DNA from: an uncultured Roseburia sp.
Lineage (GTDB): Bacteria > Bacillota > Clostridia > Lachnospirales > Lachnospiraceae
Length of the DNA stretch: 64,000 nt
Assembly: GCA_910577925.1 (NCBI GenBank)
Contig: CAJTOI010000003.1
Location: forward strand, 124,001-188,000
Direction of reading: 5' to 3'
Shown: positions 1 to 9,084 of the stretch, one piece after another
Position numbering within the stretch: the first letter of the stretch is position 1
Layout of the letters: every line of letters begins with the position of its first letter
The notes under the pieces: generated by a model
Seen by the model: only the letters and a program-made list of their open reading frames with translations
The model's database searches: none
What the model was told of the DNA's origin: nothing
Made by a program: the position numbers and the translations under genes

Positions 1-2280
1 GAGGGACAGCGGCTGATCGGCCGTTTTGCACCCCGGCCGTTTTATTATATCAGCTACCGGGGGAATGATGACGTGATGCGGGAGCTGAATCAGGCGCTTG
101 CGGACGTGCGGATGAATCAGCCGGAGCTGGAAGCGGATCTGATGAATAAATATTACTACAGCCGGTTTGACAAGGCGGCGCTTTTGACGACGGAGGAGAA
201 GGAATACATTGTAGGCACGGACAGACTGACGGTCGGCTATCTGGACGGTCATTATCCGTTCTGTTATGAGGAGGACGGAGCGTTTAAAGGGCTTTCGCGG
301 GAGATGCTTGAGGCCGGTCTTCTGATGACCGGGATAGAGCTTAATTATGTGAAGATGACGGACGAGCGCGCGGCGCACGCGGCGCTTGCAGACGGCAGCG
401 TCGATGTGCTTGCGTTCTGTACGGATGCGAAAGAGAAGCTTGACGGCGAGCAGTTTCTGGCAGTGCGGGAGTATGCGGATATTCCGCTGGCGCTCGTGAT
501 GAAAAAGGACAGCAATGCGGGTGAGATCCGGGTGCTGACGACGGTGATGGGCCTTGAGGAAAGCGCCGGGGAGATCATGGATACGAGCAATGTGGAAATC
601 CGGTTTGCCGACAACCAAAAGGCGTGTCTTGATGCGGTGCGCGGCGGGGAGGCGGATGCTGCGCTGTGCGACGCATATATGGCGGAACATCAGATCCGCA
701 CGGAGCTGCAGAATGAGAATCTCCAGATAAAGAACGTGTTCAGCACGGACTACCCGGTCTCCGTGGTGGTCCGGGAGGGGGACGTTCTGCTCTCACAGAT
801 TCTTGCAAAGACGATCACGGCTGTTGATTCGCGGACCATCAGTGAGTATATGCTCAAGGAGAACACGTATCCGCTCGTAAATCTCCGCACGTTTGTGCAG
901 CGGCACAGCGTTGCGATTATCTTGTTTTTGATCGGTGTGGTGATTGCCGTAATGGTTGTGGCGAGGCATATCATACATGACGAGCTGAAAATCCGCAAGC
1001 TGATGTACAAGGATACTTCGATGGATATCTGGAATCTGAACTATCTGATTTACCGCGGCGCACATGAGCTTCTGCCGGATAAAAAGACAGACTATGCGGT
1101 GGTGTATCTGAATCTGCTGCAGTTCCGCCGCTACAATATTATTTACGGCTGGAGTGCGGGAGAGCGTCTGCTGGCCAAAATCCGCGATATCTTATACGAA
1201 CAGGTGGACGCCGCGACGGAAATTTGCGCCAGGAATCAGGGAGACCGCTTCGTGATGCTGCTCTGCTGCGGCGACAGGGAGGCGTTTAAAGAACGGCTTT
1301 GGGAGATGAAAAAGCAGATGGAGAAGTGCATTTATGAGGAGACGGAAAACCGGATGGTGATGCAGATGGGGATCTACTTTATCCCGCCGCAGGGGAGCGA
1401 TCTTAAGGTTGCCATTGACTATGCGAATCAGGCGCTGGAGTTTACCGGGGATTCCACGGAAAATTCGGTCAAGGTTTACGACGGACAGCTGGAGGCGGCG
1501 ATTCGGGAGCGCCATGAGAGGGAGAAGCTTTTGGAGGCGGCGGTCGTGGAACGGGACTTCGTCGCGTACTATCAGTCGAAGGTAGATATCCGCAGCGGTG
1601 AAATCGTGGGGGCCGAGGCGCTCGTGCGGTTTTTAAATCCCGCGGAGGGAGGCGCGGTCAAAGCGCCGGGATTTTTTGTCCCTTATTATGAGCAGACCGG
1701 AAGAATCACGGAGATAGATTTCTTTATCTGCGAGACTGCGTGCAGGATGCTGCGCAGGCGCATCGACGAGGGGAAGCGCGTGGTGCCGATTTCCTGTAAT
1801 TTTTCGCGGATGCATTTTATCCGGCCGGGGTTTGCGGAGCGTTTTACGGAGATTCTCCGGCGCTATGAGATTTCCAAGGAACTTGTCGAGGTTGAGATTA
1901 CGGAGACGCTCGTGATAGAGGAGATGCAGCAGCGCGTCGTAAAGAAGAATATGGACAGCCTGCGCGATGCGGGAATCCGGCTTTCAATTGACGATTTCGG
2001 GTCGGGGTATTCTTCGCTCGGCGTTTTCGAGCAGATTCCGGCGGCCGTCGTCAAGCTGGACCGCTCGTTTCTGCTCAATCAGAAGGACCACAGGCGGCAG
2101 GTGGCAATCATGCGCAGCATTGTGAATCTGACAAGGGAGCTGGACGCGCAGATTGTGTGCGAGGGTGTGGAGACGGATGCGGATATCTGCCTGATGCAGG
2201 AAATCGGGGCTTATGTGGCGCAGGGCTACTATTATTCCAAACCGGTTTCGGAGCGGGAATTTGAGGAGAAGCTGGGTTGA
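1..2280 (+). CDS. Membrane c-di-GMP phosphodiesterase (SBP-GGDEF-EAL), 5' truncated
   Basis: The frame is open from the first base, so the true start lies outside the window. The visible part ends one periplasmic solute-binding-like domain and holds a second (from about nt 220 to 870). A single membrane segment follows (about nt 910-975), then a GGDEF-like domain and a C-terminal EAL domain. The EAL motif reads EALVR (nt 1615-1629), and DDFGSGYSSL, KLDRSF, CEGVET and AQGYYYSKP are all present, so the metal and catalytic residues of an active phosphodiesterase look intact. The GGDEF site reads QGDRF, so cyclase activity is unlikely. Inference: an extracellular small-molecule signal controls c-di-GMP breakdown. 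The ligand cannot be read from the sequence. Confidence 0.92.
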   Translation, partial: EGQRLIGRFAPRPFYYISYRGNDDVMRELNQALADVRMNQPELEADLMNKYYYSRFDKAALLTTEEKEYIVGTDRLTVGYLDGHYPFCYEEDGAFKGLSREMLEAGLLMTGIELNYVKMTDERAAHAALADGSVDVLAFCTDAKEKLDGEQFLAVREYADIPLALVMKKDSNAGEIRVLTTVMGLEESAGEIMDTSNVEIRFADNQKACLDAVRGGEADAALCDAYMAEHQIRTELQNENLQIKNVFSTDYPVSVVVREGDVLLSQILAKTITAVDSRTISEYMLKENTYPLVNLRTFVQRHSVAIILFLIGVVIAVMVVARHIIHDELKIRKLMYKDTSMDIWNLNYLIYRGAHELLPDKKTDYAVVYLNLLQFRRYNIIYGWSAGERLLAKIRDILYEQVDAATEICARNQGDRFVMLLCCGDREAFKERLWEMKKQMEKCIYEETENRMVMQMGIYFIPPQGSDLKVAIDYANQALEFTGDSTENSVKVYDGQLEAAIRERHEREKLLEAAVVERDFVAYYQSKVDIRSGEIVGAEALVRFLNPAEGGAVKAPGFFVPYYEQTGRITEIDFFICETACRMLRRRIDEGKRVVPISCNFSRMHFIRPGFAERFTEILRRYEISKELVEVEITETLVIEEMQQRVVKKNMDSLRDAGIRLSIDDFGSGYSSLGVFEQIPAAVVKLDRSFLLNQKDHRRQVAIMRSIVNLTRELDAQIVCEGVETDADICLMQEIGAYVAQGYYYSKPVSEREFEEKLG

Positions 2281-2305
2281 CAATGCGTTTGTTTCGTGCT
2301 ATCGT
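2277..2305 (+). promoter_or_regulatory. Sigma-A promoter for the lysine riboswitch-dapA unit
   Basis: A perfect TTGACA (2277-2282) overlaps the stop codon of the phosphodiesterase gene. It is followed after 17 bp by TATCGT (2300-2305). Its position just before the riboswitch supports it. Confidence 0.6.
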
Positions 2306-2321
2306 AAAAATCAATAAGTAC

Positions 2322-2500
2322 TATGAAAATGGTAGAGGTTGCGTACTTCATCAGTAGCTTTTCGGATGTGACAGGCACAGGGGAGGGGAAGCGAAAGGGG
2401 AGCGCGCCGAAAGGATGCGGTCCTGCAGCCGTGTCGCTTGGGCATGGAGTCAATAGCTTCATGACTGTCATCTTTGGGATGGGGCGCTATCGATGTTGCA
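2322..2500 (+). promoter_or_regulatory. Lysine riboswitch (L box)
   Basis: The leader carries the conserved lysine aptamer blocks in order: GGTAGAGG at 2331, the ATCAGTAG block near 2350, GGGAAGC, CCGAAAGG at 2408, a GGGCATGGAGT block near 2440, GACTGTCATC near 2464, and a closing GCGCTATCG near 2485 that can pair with the 5' GGTAG. A strong terminator follows, and the gene behind it is dapA, a classic target. In the family, lysine binding favours termination, so dapA would be off when lysine is plentiful. Ends are approximate. Confidence 0.88.
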
Positions 2501-2535
2501 TAGAAAGCAGGAGGTTCTGCGTTCATGTGAATCCA

Positions 2536-2561
2536 AACCGGCTCAGCTGAGCCGGTTTTTT
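2536..2561 (+). terminator. Riboswitch expression-platform terminator
   Basis: A perfect 22-nt inverted repeat (2536-2557, arms AACCGGCTCAG and CTGAGCCGGTT) runs into a T tract ending at 2561. It lies between the aptamer and the dapA ribosome binding site, as expected for transcriptional attenuation. Confidence 0.85.
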
Positions 2562-2639
2562 GACACCCGAATCCCGCCGGAAATCGGATGCGCACCATAT
2601 TTCCCGTGCCGCGTATTATGAATTTAGGAGGATTTTGCA

Positions 2640-3527
2640 ATGGCAATTTTTAAAGGAGCAGGCGTGGCGATTGTCACGCCGATGAAAGAAAACGAAGAGG
2701 TTAATTACGACCGGTTAGAGGAGCTTATCAACTGGCAGATTGACCAGGGAACCGACTGTATCATTATCGTGGGTACGACGGGGGAGAGCTCGACGCTTAC
2801 GACCGAGGAGCATGCAAAAGTGATCCGTGCCGCGGTGGAGTTTACGAAGCGCCGCATACCGGTGGTGGCGGGAACCGGATCGAACTGCACCAGAGAGGCC
2901 GTTCATCTCTCGAAGGAGGCCGAGGAGGCCGGCGTTGACGGACTGCTTGCGGTGACGCCGTACTACAACAAGGCGACGCAGGGAGGCTTGATCCGTTATT
3001 ATACCGAGATTGCGGAGTCGGTGAAGCTTCCGATTATCATGTACAATGTGCCGGGCAGAACCGGGTGCAACATTCTGCCGGAGACGGCGGCGGCCCTGTT
3101 TCGCGACGTAGAGAATATCGTGGGGCTTAAGGAGGCCACCGGAAATGTGGCGCAGGCGGCGAAGACGATGTATCTGACGGACGGAAAGCTTGATTTGTAT
3201 TCGGGGGAAGACGGGATCGTCGTTCCGCTGCTGTCCATCGGGGCAAAAGGTGTGATTTCCGTCTGGTCCAATGTCGCGCCGCGTGATGTGCACGAGATGT
3301 GCATGGCATATTTTGAGGGCGACGTGAAAAAGGCGGCACAGCTGCAGCTGAAAGCACAGCCGCTTGTGGAGGCGCTCTTTTCCGAGGTAAACCCGATTCC
3401 GGTAAAGAAGGCGCTGAATCTGATGGGAAAAGATGTGGGCTCTCTGCGGTCTCCGCTGACGGAGATGACGGAGGGAGCCGCAGAAAAGCTTGCTGCGGCA
3501 ATGCGTGAATACGGGATTCTCGCATAA
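2640..3527 (+). CDS. dapA: 4-hydroxy-tetrahydrodipicolinate synthase
   Basis: Condenses pyruvate with aspartate semialdehyde, the first step of the diaminopimelate/lysine branch. The 295-residue length is normal for the family. The Schiff-base lysine is K164 (GLKEATGN), the catalytic tyrosine Y135 (YNVPGRTG), and the GTTGESSTL loop sits at 45-53. The start follows a good Shine-Dalgarno (TAGGAGGAT). Transcription passes through the lysine riboswitch upstream, and a strong hairpin closes the unit before dapB. Confidence 0.97.
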   Translation: MAIFKGAGVAIVTPMKENEEVNYDRLEELINWQIDQGTDCIIIVGTTGESSTLTTEEHAKVIRAAVEFTKRRIPVVAGTGSNCTREAVHLSKEAEEAGVDGLLAVTPYYNKATQGGLIRYYTEIAESVKLPIIMYNVPGRTGCNILPETAAALFRDVENIVGLKEATGNVAQAAKTMYLTDGKLDLYSGEDGIVVPLLSIGAKGVISVWSNVAPRDVHEMCMAYFEGDVKKAAQLQLKAQPLVEALFSEVNPIPVKKALNLMGKDVGSLRSPLTEMTEGAAEKLAAAMREYGILA

Positions 3528-3536
3528 TGCCGGATG

Positions 3537-3566
3537 AAAAGCTCCGGGCCCGGGCCCGGAGCTTTT
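3537..3566 (+). terminator. Terminator after dapA
   Basis: A GC-rich inverted repeat with arms AAAAGCTCCGGGCC and GGCCCGGAGCTTTT, followed by ATAA. It separates dapA from dapB, so dapB needs read-through or its own promoter. Confidence 0.75.
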
Positions 3567-3646
3567 ATAAAGCGCGGGGAAGACACAGGCGTGCAGAATG
3601 AGCTGCGGTATAAATGCAAAAGAACGGTTTTGGATAGAAAGGATAA

Positions 3647-4429
3647 ATGGTAGGGATGATAAAAGCGATTTTAAACGGATGCAACGGAAAAATGGGACAG
3701 GTGATCACGCAGATCTGCGGGGAGGACGCACAGATTGAGCTTGTCGCGGGCGTGGATGTCTTTGACAGGGAGGGAAACGGTTACCCGGTGTTTGCAAATA
3801 TCTCCTCCTGCGACGTGCCGGCGGATGTGATTATTGATTTTTCCAATGCGAAAGCGGTGGATGATCTGCTGGTGTATGCGGCGGACAAACGGATTCCGGT
3901 CGTGCTGTGCACGACGGGGCTGTCAAAGGAGCAGCTTGCGCGCGTGACGGAGACGGCGGCAAAAACGGCGGTATTAAAGTCGGCAAACATGTCGCTCGGA
4001 ATTAATTTGCTGCTGCAGCTGCTCGGACAGGCGGCTGCGGTGCTTGCGCCGGCGGGATTCGACATCGAGATTGTAGAAAAGCATCACAATCAGAAGTTAG
4101 ATGCCCCGAGCGGAACGGCGCTTGCGCTTGCGGATGCCGTAAATGAAGTCTTTGACGGAGACTATGAATACAAATATGACAGGAGCGGCGAGCGCAGGAA
4201 GAGAGAGAAGCGCGAGATCGGAATTTCGGCCGTGCGGGGCGGCAGCATCGTGGGACAGCACGAGGTGCTGTTTGCGGGACTTGACGAAGTGATCACGTTT
4301 GAGCATACGGCATATTCGAGGAGCGTGTTTGCCAAAGGCGCGGTGGAGGCCGCGAAATTCCTTGCAGGAAAGCCGGCAGGGCTTTACGATATGCAGGATG
4401 TCATTGCAGAAACACAGCGGACGGAGTAA
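3647..4429 (+). CDS. dapB: 4-hydroxy-tetrahydrodipicolinate reductase
   Basis: NAD(P)H-dependent reductase, second step of the diaminopimelate pathway. The nucleotide-binding motif NGCNGKMG lies at residues 10-17. The active-site segment EKHHNQKLDAPSGTA (about 144-158) supplies the catalytic histidine and lysine, and GGSIVGQHEV follows. The 260-residue length is typical. The chosen ATG follows GAAAGGAT. A second in-frame ATG nine bases on (giving MIKAIL) is possible. Confidence 0.96.
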   Translation: MVGMIKAILNGCNGKMGQVITQICGEDAQIELVAGVDVFDREGNGYPVFANISSCDVPADVIIDFSNAKAVDDLLVYAADKRIPVVLCTTGLSKEQLARVTETAAKTAVLKSANMSLGINLLLQLLGQAAAVLAPAGFDIEIVEKHHNQKLDAPSGTALALADAVNEVFDGDYEYKYDRSGERRKREKREIGISAVRGGSIVGQHEVLFAGLDEVITFEHTAYSRSVFAKGAVEAAKFLAGKPAGLYDMQDVIAETQRTE

Positions 4430-4505
4430 GAAAAGGTGGCGGGCTGCCGCCGGATATGATAAAATTTAAGCCAGAAGAGATGCATTAGGAGAGGGATGGG
4501 GACAT

Positions 4506-6464
4506 ATGGATAATACGGATCTGCGCTATTTGAAAAGCTTATCGAACCAGTATCCGACGGTTGCGTCGGCGGCGACGGAGATTGTCAATCTGCAGGCGAT
4601 TTTAAGCCTGCCGAAGGCAACGGAGCACTTTATCACGGACATTCACGGGGAATATGATCAGTTCCAGCACGTCATGCGCAACGGCTCGGGCGCCATCAAG
4701 CGCAAGATTGAGGACGAGTTCGGCAATGCCATCAGCGCCGTCGAGAAAAAGGCGATCGCCACGCTGATTTATTACCCGGAGCAAAAGATGAAGCAGGTGT
4801 TAAAGCAGGAGGATAATTTGGAAGACTGGTACAAGGTGACACTGTACCGGCTGATCCGCATCTGCAAAAGCGCCTCCTCGAAATATACCCGCTCTAAGGT
4901 GCGCAAAGCCCTGCCGAAGGATTTTTCCTATGTGATTGAGGAGCTCTTGACCGGGCGGCCCGACGTGTCGGACCAGGAGGCTTATTACAACGAAATCATC
5001 CGCTCGGTCATCCGCACCGGGCGCGCCGGCGAGCTTGTCGTTGCATTCTGCAATTTAATCCGGCGGCTGGTGGTGGACCATCTGCATGTCGTCGGGGATA
5101 TTTTTGACCGCGGTCCCTATCCGAATCTGGTGATGGATACGCTGATGCAGCATCATTCGGTCGATATCCAGTGGGGCAACCATGATGTGTACTGGATGGG
5201 TGCGGCGGCCGGAAGCGCGGCCTGCATCTGCAACGTGATCCGTATTTCGGCAAAATACGGCAATCTGAACCTTCTCGAGGACAGCTACGGGATCAATCTG
5301 GTGCCCCTGGCGCGGCTTGCGATGAGCTGCTACGACAAGGACAGCTGCAGCTGCTTTAAGCTTGATTACAGGGAGTCCGAGTACGATGTCCGGGACGCGA
5401 TGTTAGACGAGAAGATGCACAAAGCGATTACCGTGATGCAGTTTAAGCTCGAGGGACAGGTGATTATGAGCCACCCGGAATTTGAGATGGATAACCGGCT
5501 GCTGCTCGATAAAATTGATATCAAAAAGGGGACCGTGACCGTGGAGAACGTAGAGTATCCGCTGCGCGATACCGATTTCCCGACGGTTGACTGGGAGCAT
5601 CCCTATGAGCTTTCCCCGGAGGAAGCGGACGTGATGGACCGGCTGACGCAGGCCTTTTTAAACTGCGAAAAGCTGCAGAAGCAGGTGCGTTTTCTGTTTA
5701 CGCAGGGCAGTCTGTACAAGGTGTACAACGGCAATCTGCTCTATCACGGCTGTGTGCCGATGAACGAGGACGGCAGCTTTACGCGCGTCAACATCTACGG
5801 GAACATGTACGAGGGGAAAGCGCTGTATGACGTGCTTGAAAATTACGCCAGAAAGGGCTACTATGCGATTGACCCGGAGGAAAAGAAAAAGGGGCAGGAT
5901 ATTTTGTGGTTTATCTGGGAAAATCAAAATTCTCCGGTATTCGGGAAAGGCAAGATGACCACGTTTGAACGCTACTTTATCGCGGACAAAAAGACGCATG
6001 AGGAACCGAAGAATCCGTACTACCGGCTGCTTGAGCAGGAGGAGGTCGTAAACCGGATCTTAGCGGAGTTCGGACTTTCCGGCGCCGAGGCGCATATTAT
6101 CAACGGCCATATCCCGGTGGAGGCAAAGCGCGGCGAGTCGCCGGTGAAATGCGGGGGCAAGCTTTTGATTATCGACGGCGGTTTTTCAAAATGCTACCAG
6201 TCGAAGACGGGGATCGCGGGCTACACGCTGATCTACAATTCCTACGGGCTGGTGCTCGCGGCGCATGAGCCGTTTGAGTCCGTGGAGAAGGCAGTGCAGG
6301 AGGGCAGCGATATCGTTTCCCACACGATATTGGTACAGCATGTCGTAAAGCGCAAGACGGTCGCGGACACGGATATCGGAAGGGAACTCTGTGCGTCGAT
6401 CAGAGACCTGGAGAATCTTCTCGTTGCGTACCGGGAGGGCGTTCTCGTGGAAAAAATCGGCTGA
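4506..6464 (+). CDS. fbp: Fructose-1,6-bisphosphatase, class III
   Basis: A gluconeogenic phosphatase of the Firmicute-specific class III, unrelated in sequence to classes I and II. The 652 residues fit the family. The metallophosphoesterase motifs are visible in order: DIHGEYDQF, GDIFDRGPYPN and WGNHDVYWMG, with INGHIPVEAKRGE and a DGGF motif near the C-terminus. The gene stands alone between dapB and nfo, with only 14 bp to nfo, so the two may be co-transcribed. Confidence 0.95.
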   Translation: MDNTDLRYLKSLSNQYPTVASAATEIVNLQAILSLPKATEHFITDIHGEYDQFQHVMRNGSGAIKRKIEDEFGNAISAVEKKAIATLIYYPEQKMKQVLKQEDNLEDWYKVTLYRLIRICKSASSKYTRSKVRKALPKDFSYVIEELLTGRPDVSDQEAYYNEIIRSVIRTGRAGELVVAFCNLIRRLVVDHLHVVGDIFDRGPYPNLVMDTLMQHHSVDIQWGNHDVYWMGAAAGSAACICNVIRISAKYGNLNLLEDSYGINLVPLARLAMSCYDKDSCSCFKLDYRESEYDVRDAMLDEKMHKAITVMQFKLEGQVIMSHPEFEMDNRLLLDKIDIKKGTVTVENVEYPLRDTDFPTVDWEHPYELSPEEADVMDRLTQAFLNCEKLQKQVRFLFTQGSLYKVYNGNLLYHGCVPMNEDGSFTRVNIYGNMYEGKALYDVLENYARKGYYAIDPEEKKKGQDILWFIWENQNSPVFGKGKMTTFERYFIADKKTHEEPKNPYYRLLEQEEVVNRILAEFGLSGAEAHIINGHIPVEAKRGESPVKCGGKLLIIDGGFSKCYQSKTGIAGYTLIYNSYGLVLAAHEPFESVEKAVQEGSDIVSHTILVQHVVKRKTVADTDIGRELCASIRDLENLLVAYREGVLVEKIG

Positions 6465-6478
6465 TAGGGAGGAATTTT

Positions 6479-7303
6479 ATGTATATAGGAAATCATCTGT
6501 CTGCGTCAAAAGGTTACGCGGCCATGGGAAGGGCGGCAGTCGGGCTTGGAGCCAACACCTTTGCCTTTTTCACCCGGAATCCCAGAGGCGGGAAGGCGAA
6601 AGAGATTGACGCCGCGGATGTCGAGTCATATCTTCGGATTGCAGAGGAGCAGCAGTTCGGTCCCCTGGTCGCGCATGCGCCCTACACGATGAATCTGTGT
6701 GCGGCAAAGGAGGATATCAGACAGTTTTCGCGGGATGTGTTTGCGGACGATTTGAGGCGCATGGAATACACGCCGGGAAATTATTACAATTTCCATCCGG
6801 GAGCGCATGTCGGACAGGGGGCAGAGGAAGGCATCCGTCTGATCGCGGAGGCGTTAAATGAAGCGCTTTGGCCCAAGCAGACGACAACGGTGCTGCTTGA
6901 GACGATGGCGGGAAAGGGAACCGAGGTCGGGAGAACGTTTGAGGAGCTGCGCGCCGTCATAGAGAACGTGTCGCTTTCGGACAAGCTGGGAGTCTGCCTT
7001 GACACCTGCCATGTCTGGGACGGCGGTTACGACATCGTAAACCGTCTGGACGAGGTGCTGGAGGAATTTGACCGTGTGATCGGATTAGAGCGGCTGTGCG
7101 CGGTACATTTTAACGACAGTATGAACCCCTGCGGCGCGCATAAGGACCGGCATGCAAAAATCGGCGAGGGATGTATCGGAGCGGAGGCGCTGCGCCGGGT
7201 GGCGCTTCATCCGCTCCTCGCCGGAAAACCCTTTATTCTCGAGACGCCGAATGACGACGAGGGATACCGAAGGGAGATTGCGCTGGTGCGCAGCTGGGAA
7301 TAA
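6479..7303 (+). CDS. nfo: Endonuclease IV (AP endonuclease)
   Basis: Cleaves 5' of abasic sites in base-excision repair, using three metal ions in a TIM barrel. The 274 residues carry the family metal-ligand motifs: NFHPGAHVG, LETMAGKGTEVG, LDTCHVWDGGYD, VHFNDSMNPCGAHKDRH and a terminal ETPND. The start has a strong GGGAGGA upstream. It follows fbp after 14 bp, and a hairpin with a T run follows its stop. Confidence 0.95.
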   Translation: MYIGNHLSASKGYAAMGRAAVGLGANTFAFFTRNPRGGKAKEIDAADVESYLRIAEEQQFGPLVAHAPYTMNLCAAKEDIRQFSRDVFADDLRRMEYTPGNYYNFHPGAHVGQGAEEGIRLIAEALNEALWPKQTTTVLLETMAGKGTEVGRTFEELRAVIENVSLSDKLGVCLDTCHVWDGGYDIVNRLDEVLEEFDRVIGLERLCAVHFNDSMNPCGAHKDRHAKIGEGCIGAEALRRVALHPLLAGKPFILETPNDDEGYRREIALVRSWE

Positions 7304-7326
7304 GCCGCAGGCAGCGGTCTTTTTTT
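7304..7326 (+). terminator. Terminator after nfo
   Basis: A short hairpin (GCCGC, five-base loop, GCGGT) followed by a long T run. The stem is only five pairs, so efficiency is uncertain. Confidence 0.5.
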
Positions 7327-7346
7327 GAAAGGAAATGTGAGTAAGA

Positions 7347-8636
7347 ATGAACGGGAAAAGCCTAAAAGTGACGATGCTTGGAAACTTTTCTATGGAGTAT
7401 GACGGACAGACCATCCGTTTTGAGCGGAACAGTGCGACAAAAGCGAATCAGCTTCTGCAGATTTTACTGTGCTATCGAAACGGAATTGCCAAAGAGCTGC
7501 TGATACAAAAGCTGTTTGGCGAAGAAGAAATTGCCGATACGTCGAACAGCCTGCGGGCGGTCGTATTCCGGCTGCGCAGACTGTTTGAGCAGTCCGGATT
7601 TCTGGATGAAAAAGCGATACGAATCCAACGGGGCGTGTATGTTTTTTCTCCGGAGGCCGAGGTTGACTGCGACATCTATCGATTTGAGGAATTGGTGTCG
7701 GAAGCGTTTGCAAAGACGGCGGAGCGGGAGAGTTATGAGCTGCTCAGACAGTGCTGTGAGAGCTATAAAGGTCCTTTTCTGCCGATGCACGGCAGCTGTG
7801 AATGGACGATCGCATGGAATCTGAAATACAAAAATATGTATTTTGACTGCGTGAGAAAGGTGTGCGGGATAAGCCGGAAATACGGCGATTACGAGACGAT
7901 GCTCGCGGTCTCGGAACGGGCGGCTGCGCTCTATCCCTTCGATGAATGGCAGAGTTGCCAGATGGAAGCGCTTGTCGCGCTCGGAAGAGTCAGAGAGGCG
8001 TCAAAGCTGTACGAGGAGACGGGCAGACTGATGTTTGAGGAGCTCGGCGTCGCGCTGCCGATACATATGACGGAACAGATGCGGGAGCTTGGAAGGCAGG
8101 TGCAAAACCGCACGGATACCATGGGCGAAGTGATCAAAAACCTGCAGGAGGCCGGGGAGATACAGGGAGCGTTTTTCTGTGCATACCCTCATTTTGTCGA
8201 GAGCTATCGGCTGGTGAAGCGTGTGATAGAGCGCACCGGGCAGTCGGCGTGGCTTCTGCTGTGTACGATAACGGACGGCAGGGGGTATGCGCTGGAGGGC
8301 GGCGAGCGCGTGGAAGTGCTGGCGCAGGAGGTAGAGCAGGCCATCCGGCAGGCGCTGCGGCGCGGCGACATGTATACGAAGTACAGCGCAAGTCAGTATC
8401 TGGCGCTTATGATGGAGCTGAAACAGGAGGACTGCCGGATTGTAGTCGAGCGCATCAACGCCTGTATGGAGCGGAAATCAAGAAAAAATTACCTGTCGTA
8501 TCACATTGCTCCGCTGAACAGTGTGCTGGGGGAGGCGGCAGGGATGTACGATGTGCGGAAGAACGCGTGGAGTGATTTGCCGCTTTCCGAGACCGGAGAC
8601 AGTATGGAGGTGAAACGGGATGGCGATTCCCAGTGA
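7347..8636 (+). CDS. BTAD-type transcriptional regulator with degenerate GGDEF-like C-terminus
   Basis: The N-terminal 100 residues form an OmpR/SARP-type winged helix (opening LKVTMLGNFSMEYDGQTI, then SLRAVVFRLRRLFE). Helical BTAD/TPR repeats follow to about 250 (CDIYRFEELV, YPFDEWQSCQMEALVALGR). The last 150 residues are not part of standard BTAD proteins. Their pattern of a hydrophobic strand, a long helix ending in ALRRGDMYTKYSASQYLALM, then a second helix resembles a GGDEF domain whose signature has become YSASQYL. That reading is an inference from pattern. Catalytic activity is not expected; ligand sensing is possible. The next gene starts 17 bp before this stop, so the two are probably translationally coupled. 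Confidence 0.8.
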   Translation: MNGKSLKVTMLGNFSMEYDGQTIRFERNSATKANQLLQILLCYRNGIAKELLIQKLFGEEEIADTSNSLRAVVFRLRRLFEQSGFLDEKAIRIQRGVYVFSPEAEVDCDIYRFEELVSEAFAKTAERESYELLRQCCESYKGPFLPMHGSCEWTIAWNLKYKNMYFDCVRKVCGISRKYGDYETMLAVSERAAALYPFDEWQSCQMEALVALGRVREASKLYEETGRLMFEELGVALPIHMTEQMRELGRQVQNRTDTMGEVIKNLQEAGEIQGAFFCAYPHFVESYRLVKRVIERTGQSAWLLLCTITDGRGYALEGGERVEVLAQEVEQAIRQALRRGDMYTKYSASQYLALMMELKQEDCRIVVERINACMERKSRKNYLSYHIAPLNSVLGEAAGMYDVRKNAWSDLPLSETGDSMEVKRDGDSQ

Positions 8637-9084
8637 GATAAAATCGGCGCACAATGCGGCGGCCGTCTGTGTGGACAAGAGTCTGCCGTGGACCATACAG
8701 GGACGCATCTATCACTGCTACCGCAAAGAGCCGGTGAACTTTTCGGATGTGATGCCGATTTTAAAAGAGCTGGAGGCGCTATGCGACGGGATTTCTTATC
8801 CGCAGGCAACCGTGCGGCCGAGGACGTTTAAGCCCAAGAAGACGGCGGCGGGGAAACAAAAGGCGGCGCCCGTGACGGAGGTGTCCGCCATTCTGGAAAA
8901 GAGGGGGACGCGTGCGACATTTTTTGTGGCGATCACTTCGCGCGCGAATGCCAGCTGGCAGGGAAAAGTGTACTGGGCGGAGCGGGAGCGGATGGAAAGC
9001 TTCCGCAGCGAGCGGGAACTGCTGGTTTTGATCCTGCAGGCTGCGCAGGACGGGAAAGAGGAGAACTGCGATGGAGGAAAATAA
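8620..9084 (+). CDS. Hypothetical protein with two WQG-type repeats
   Basis: 154 residues, no signal peptide or membrane segment, no family I recognise. Two halves carry a related pattern. Repeat 1 (about 22-56) has WTIQGRIYHCY then FSDVMPILKELE. Repeat 2 (about 97-143) has TFFVAITSRANASWQGKVYW then FRSERELLVLILQAA. A basic linker, rich in Lys, Thr and Pro, joins them. The pattern is two or three strands around W-x-G-x-V/I-x-W/Y, then an F-R-S turn and a leucine-rich helix. The gene overlaps the BTAD regulator by 17 bp and the next gene by 14 bp, so the three look like one translational unit. Confidence 0.7.
   Translation: MAIPSEIKSAHNAAAVCVDKSLPWTIQGRIYHCYRKEPVNFSDVMPILKELEALCDGISYPQATVRPRTFKPKKTAAGKQKAAPVTEVSAILEKRGTRATFFVAITSRANASWQGKVYWAERERMESFRSERELLVLILQAAQDGKEENCDGGK

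Noticed and set aside
2323..2550. 75-residue plus-strand ORF before dapA
   Set aside because: It lies entirely in the lysine riboswitch and its terminator, and has no ribosome site.
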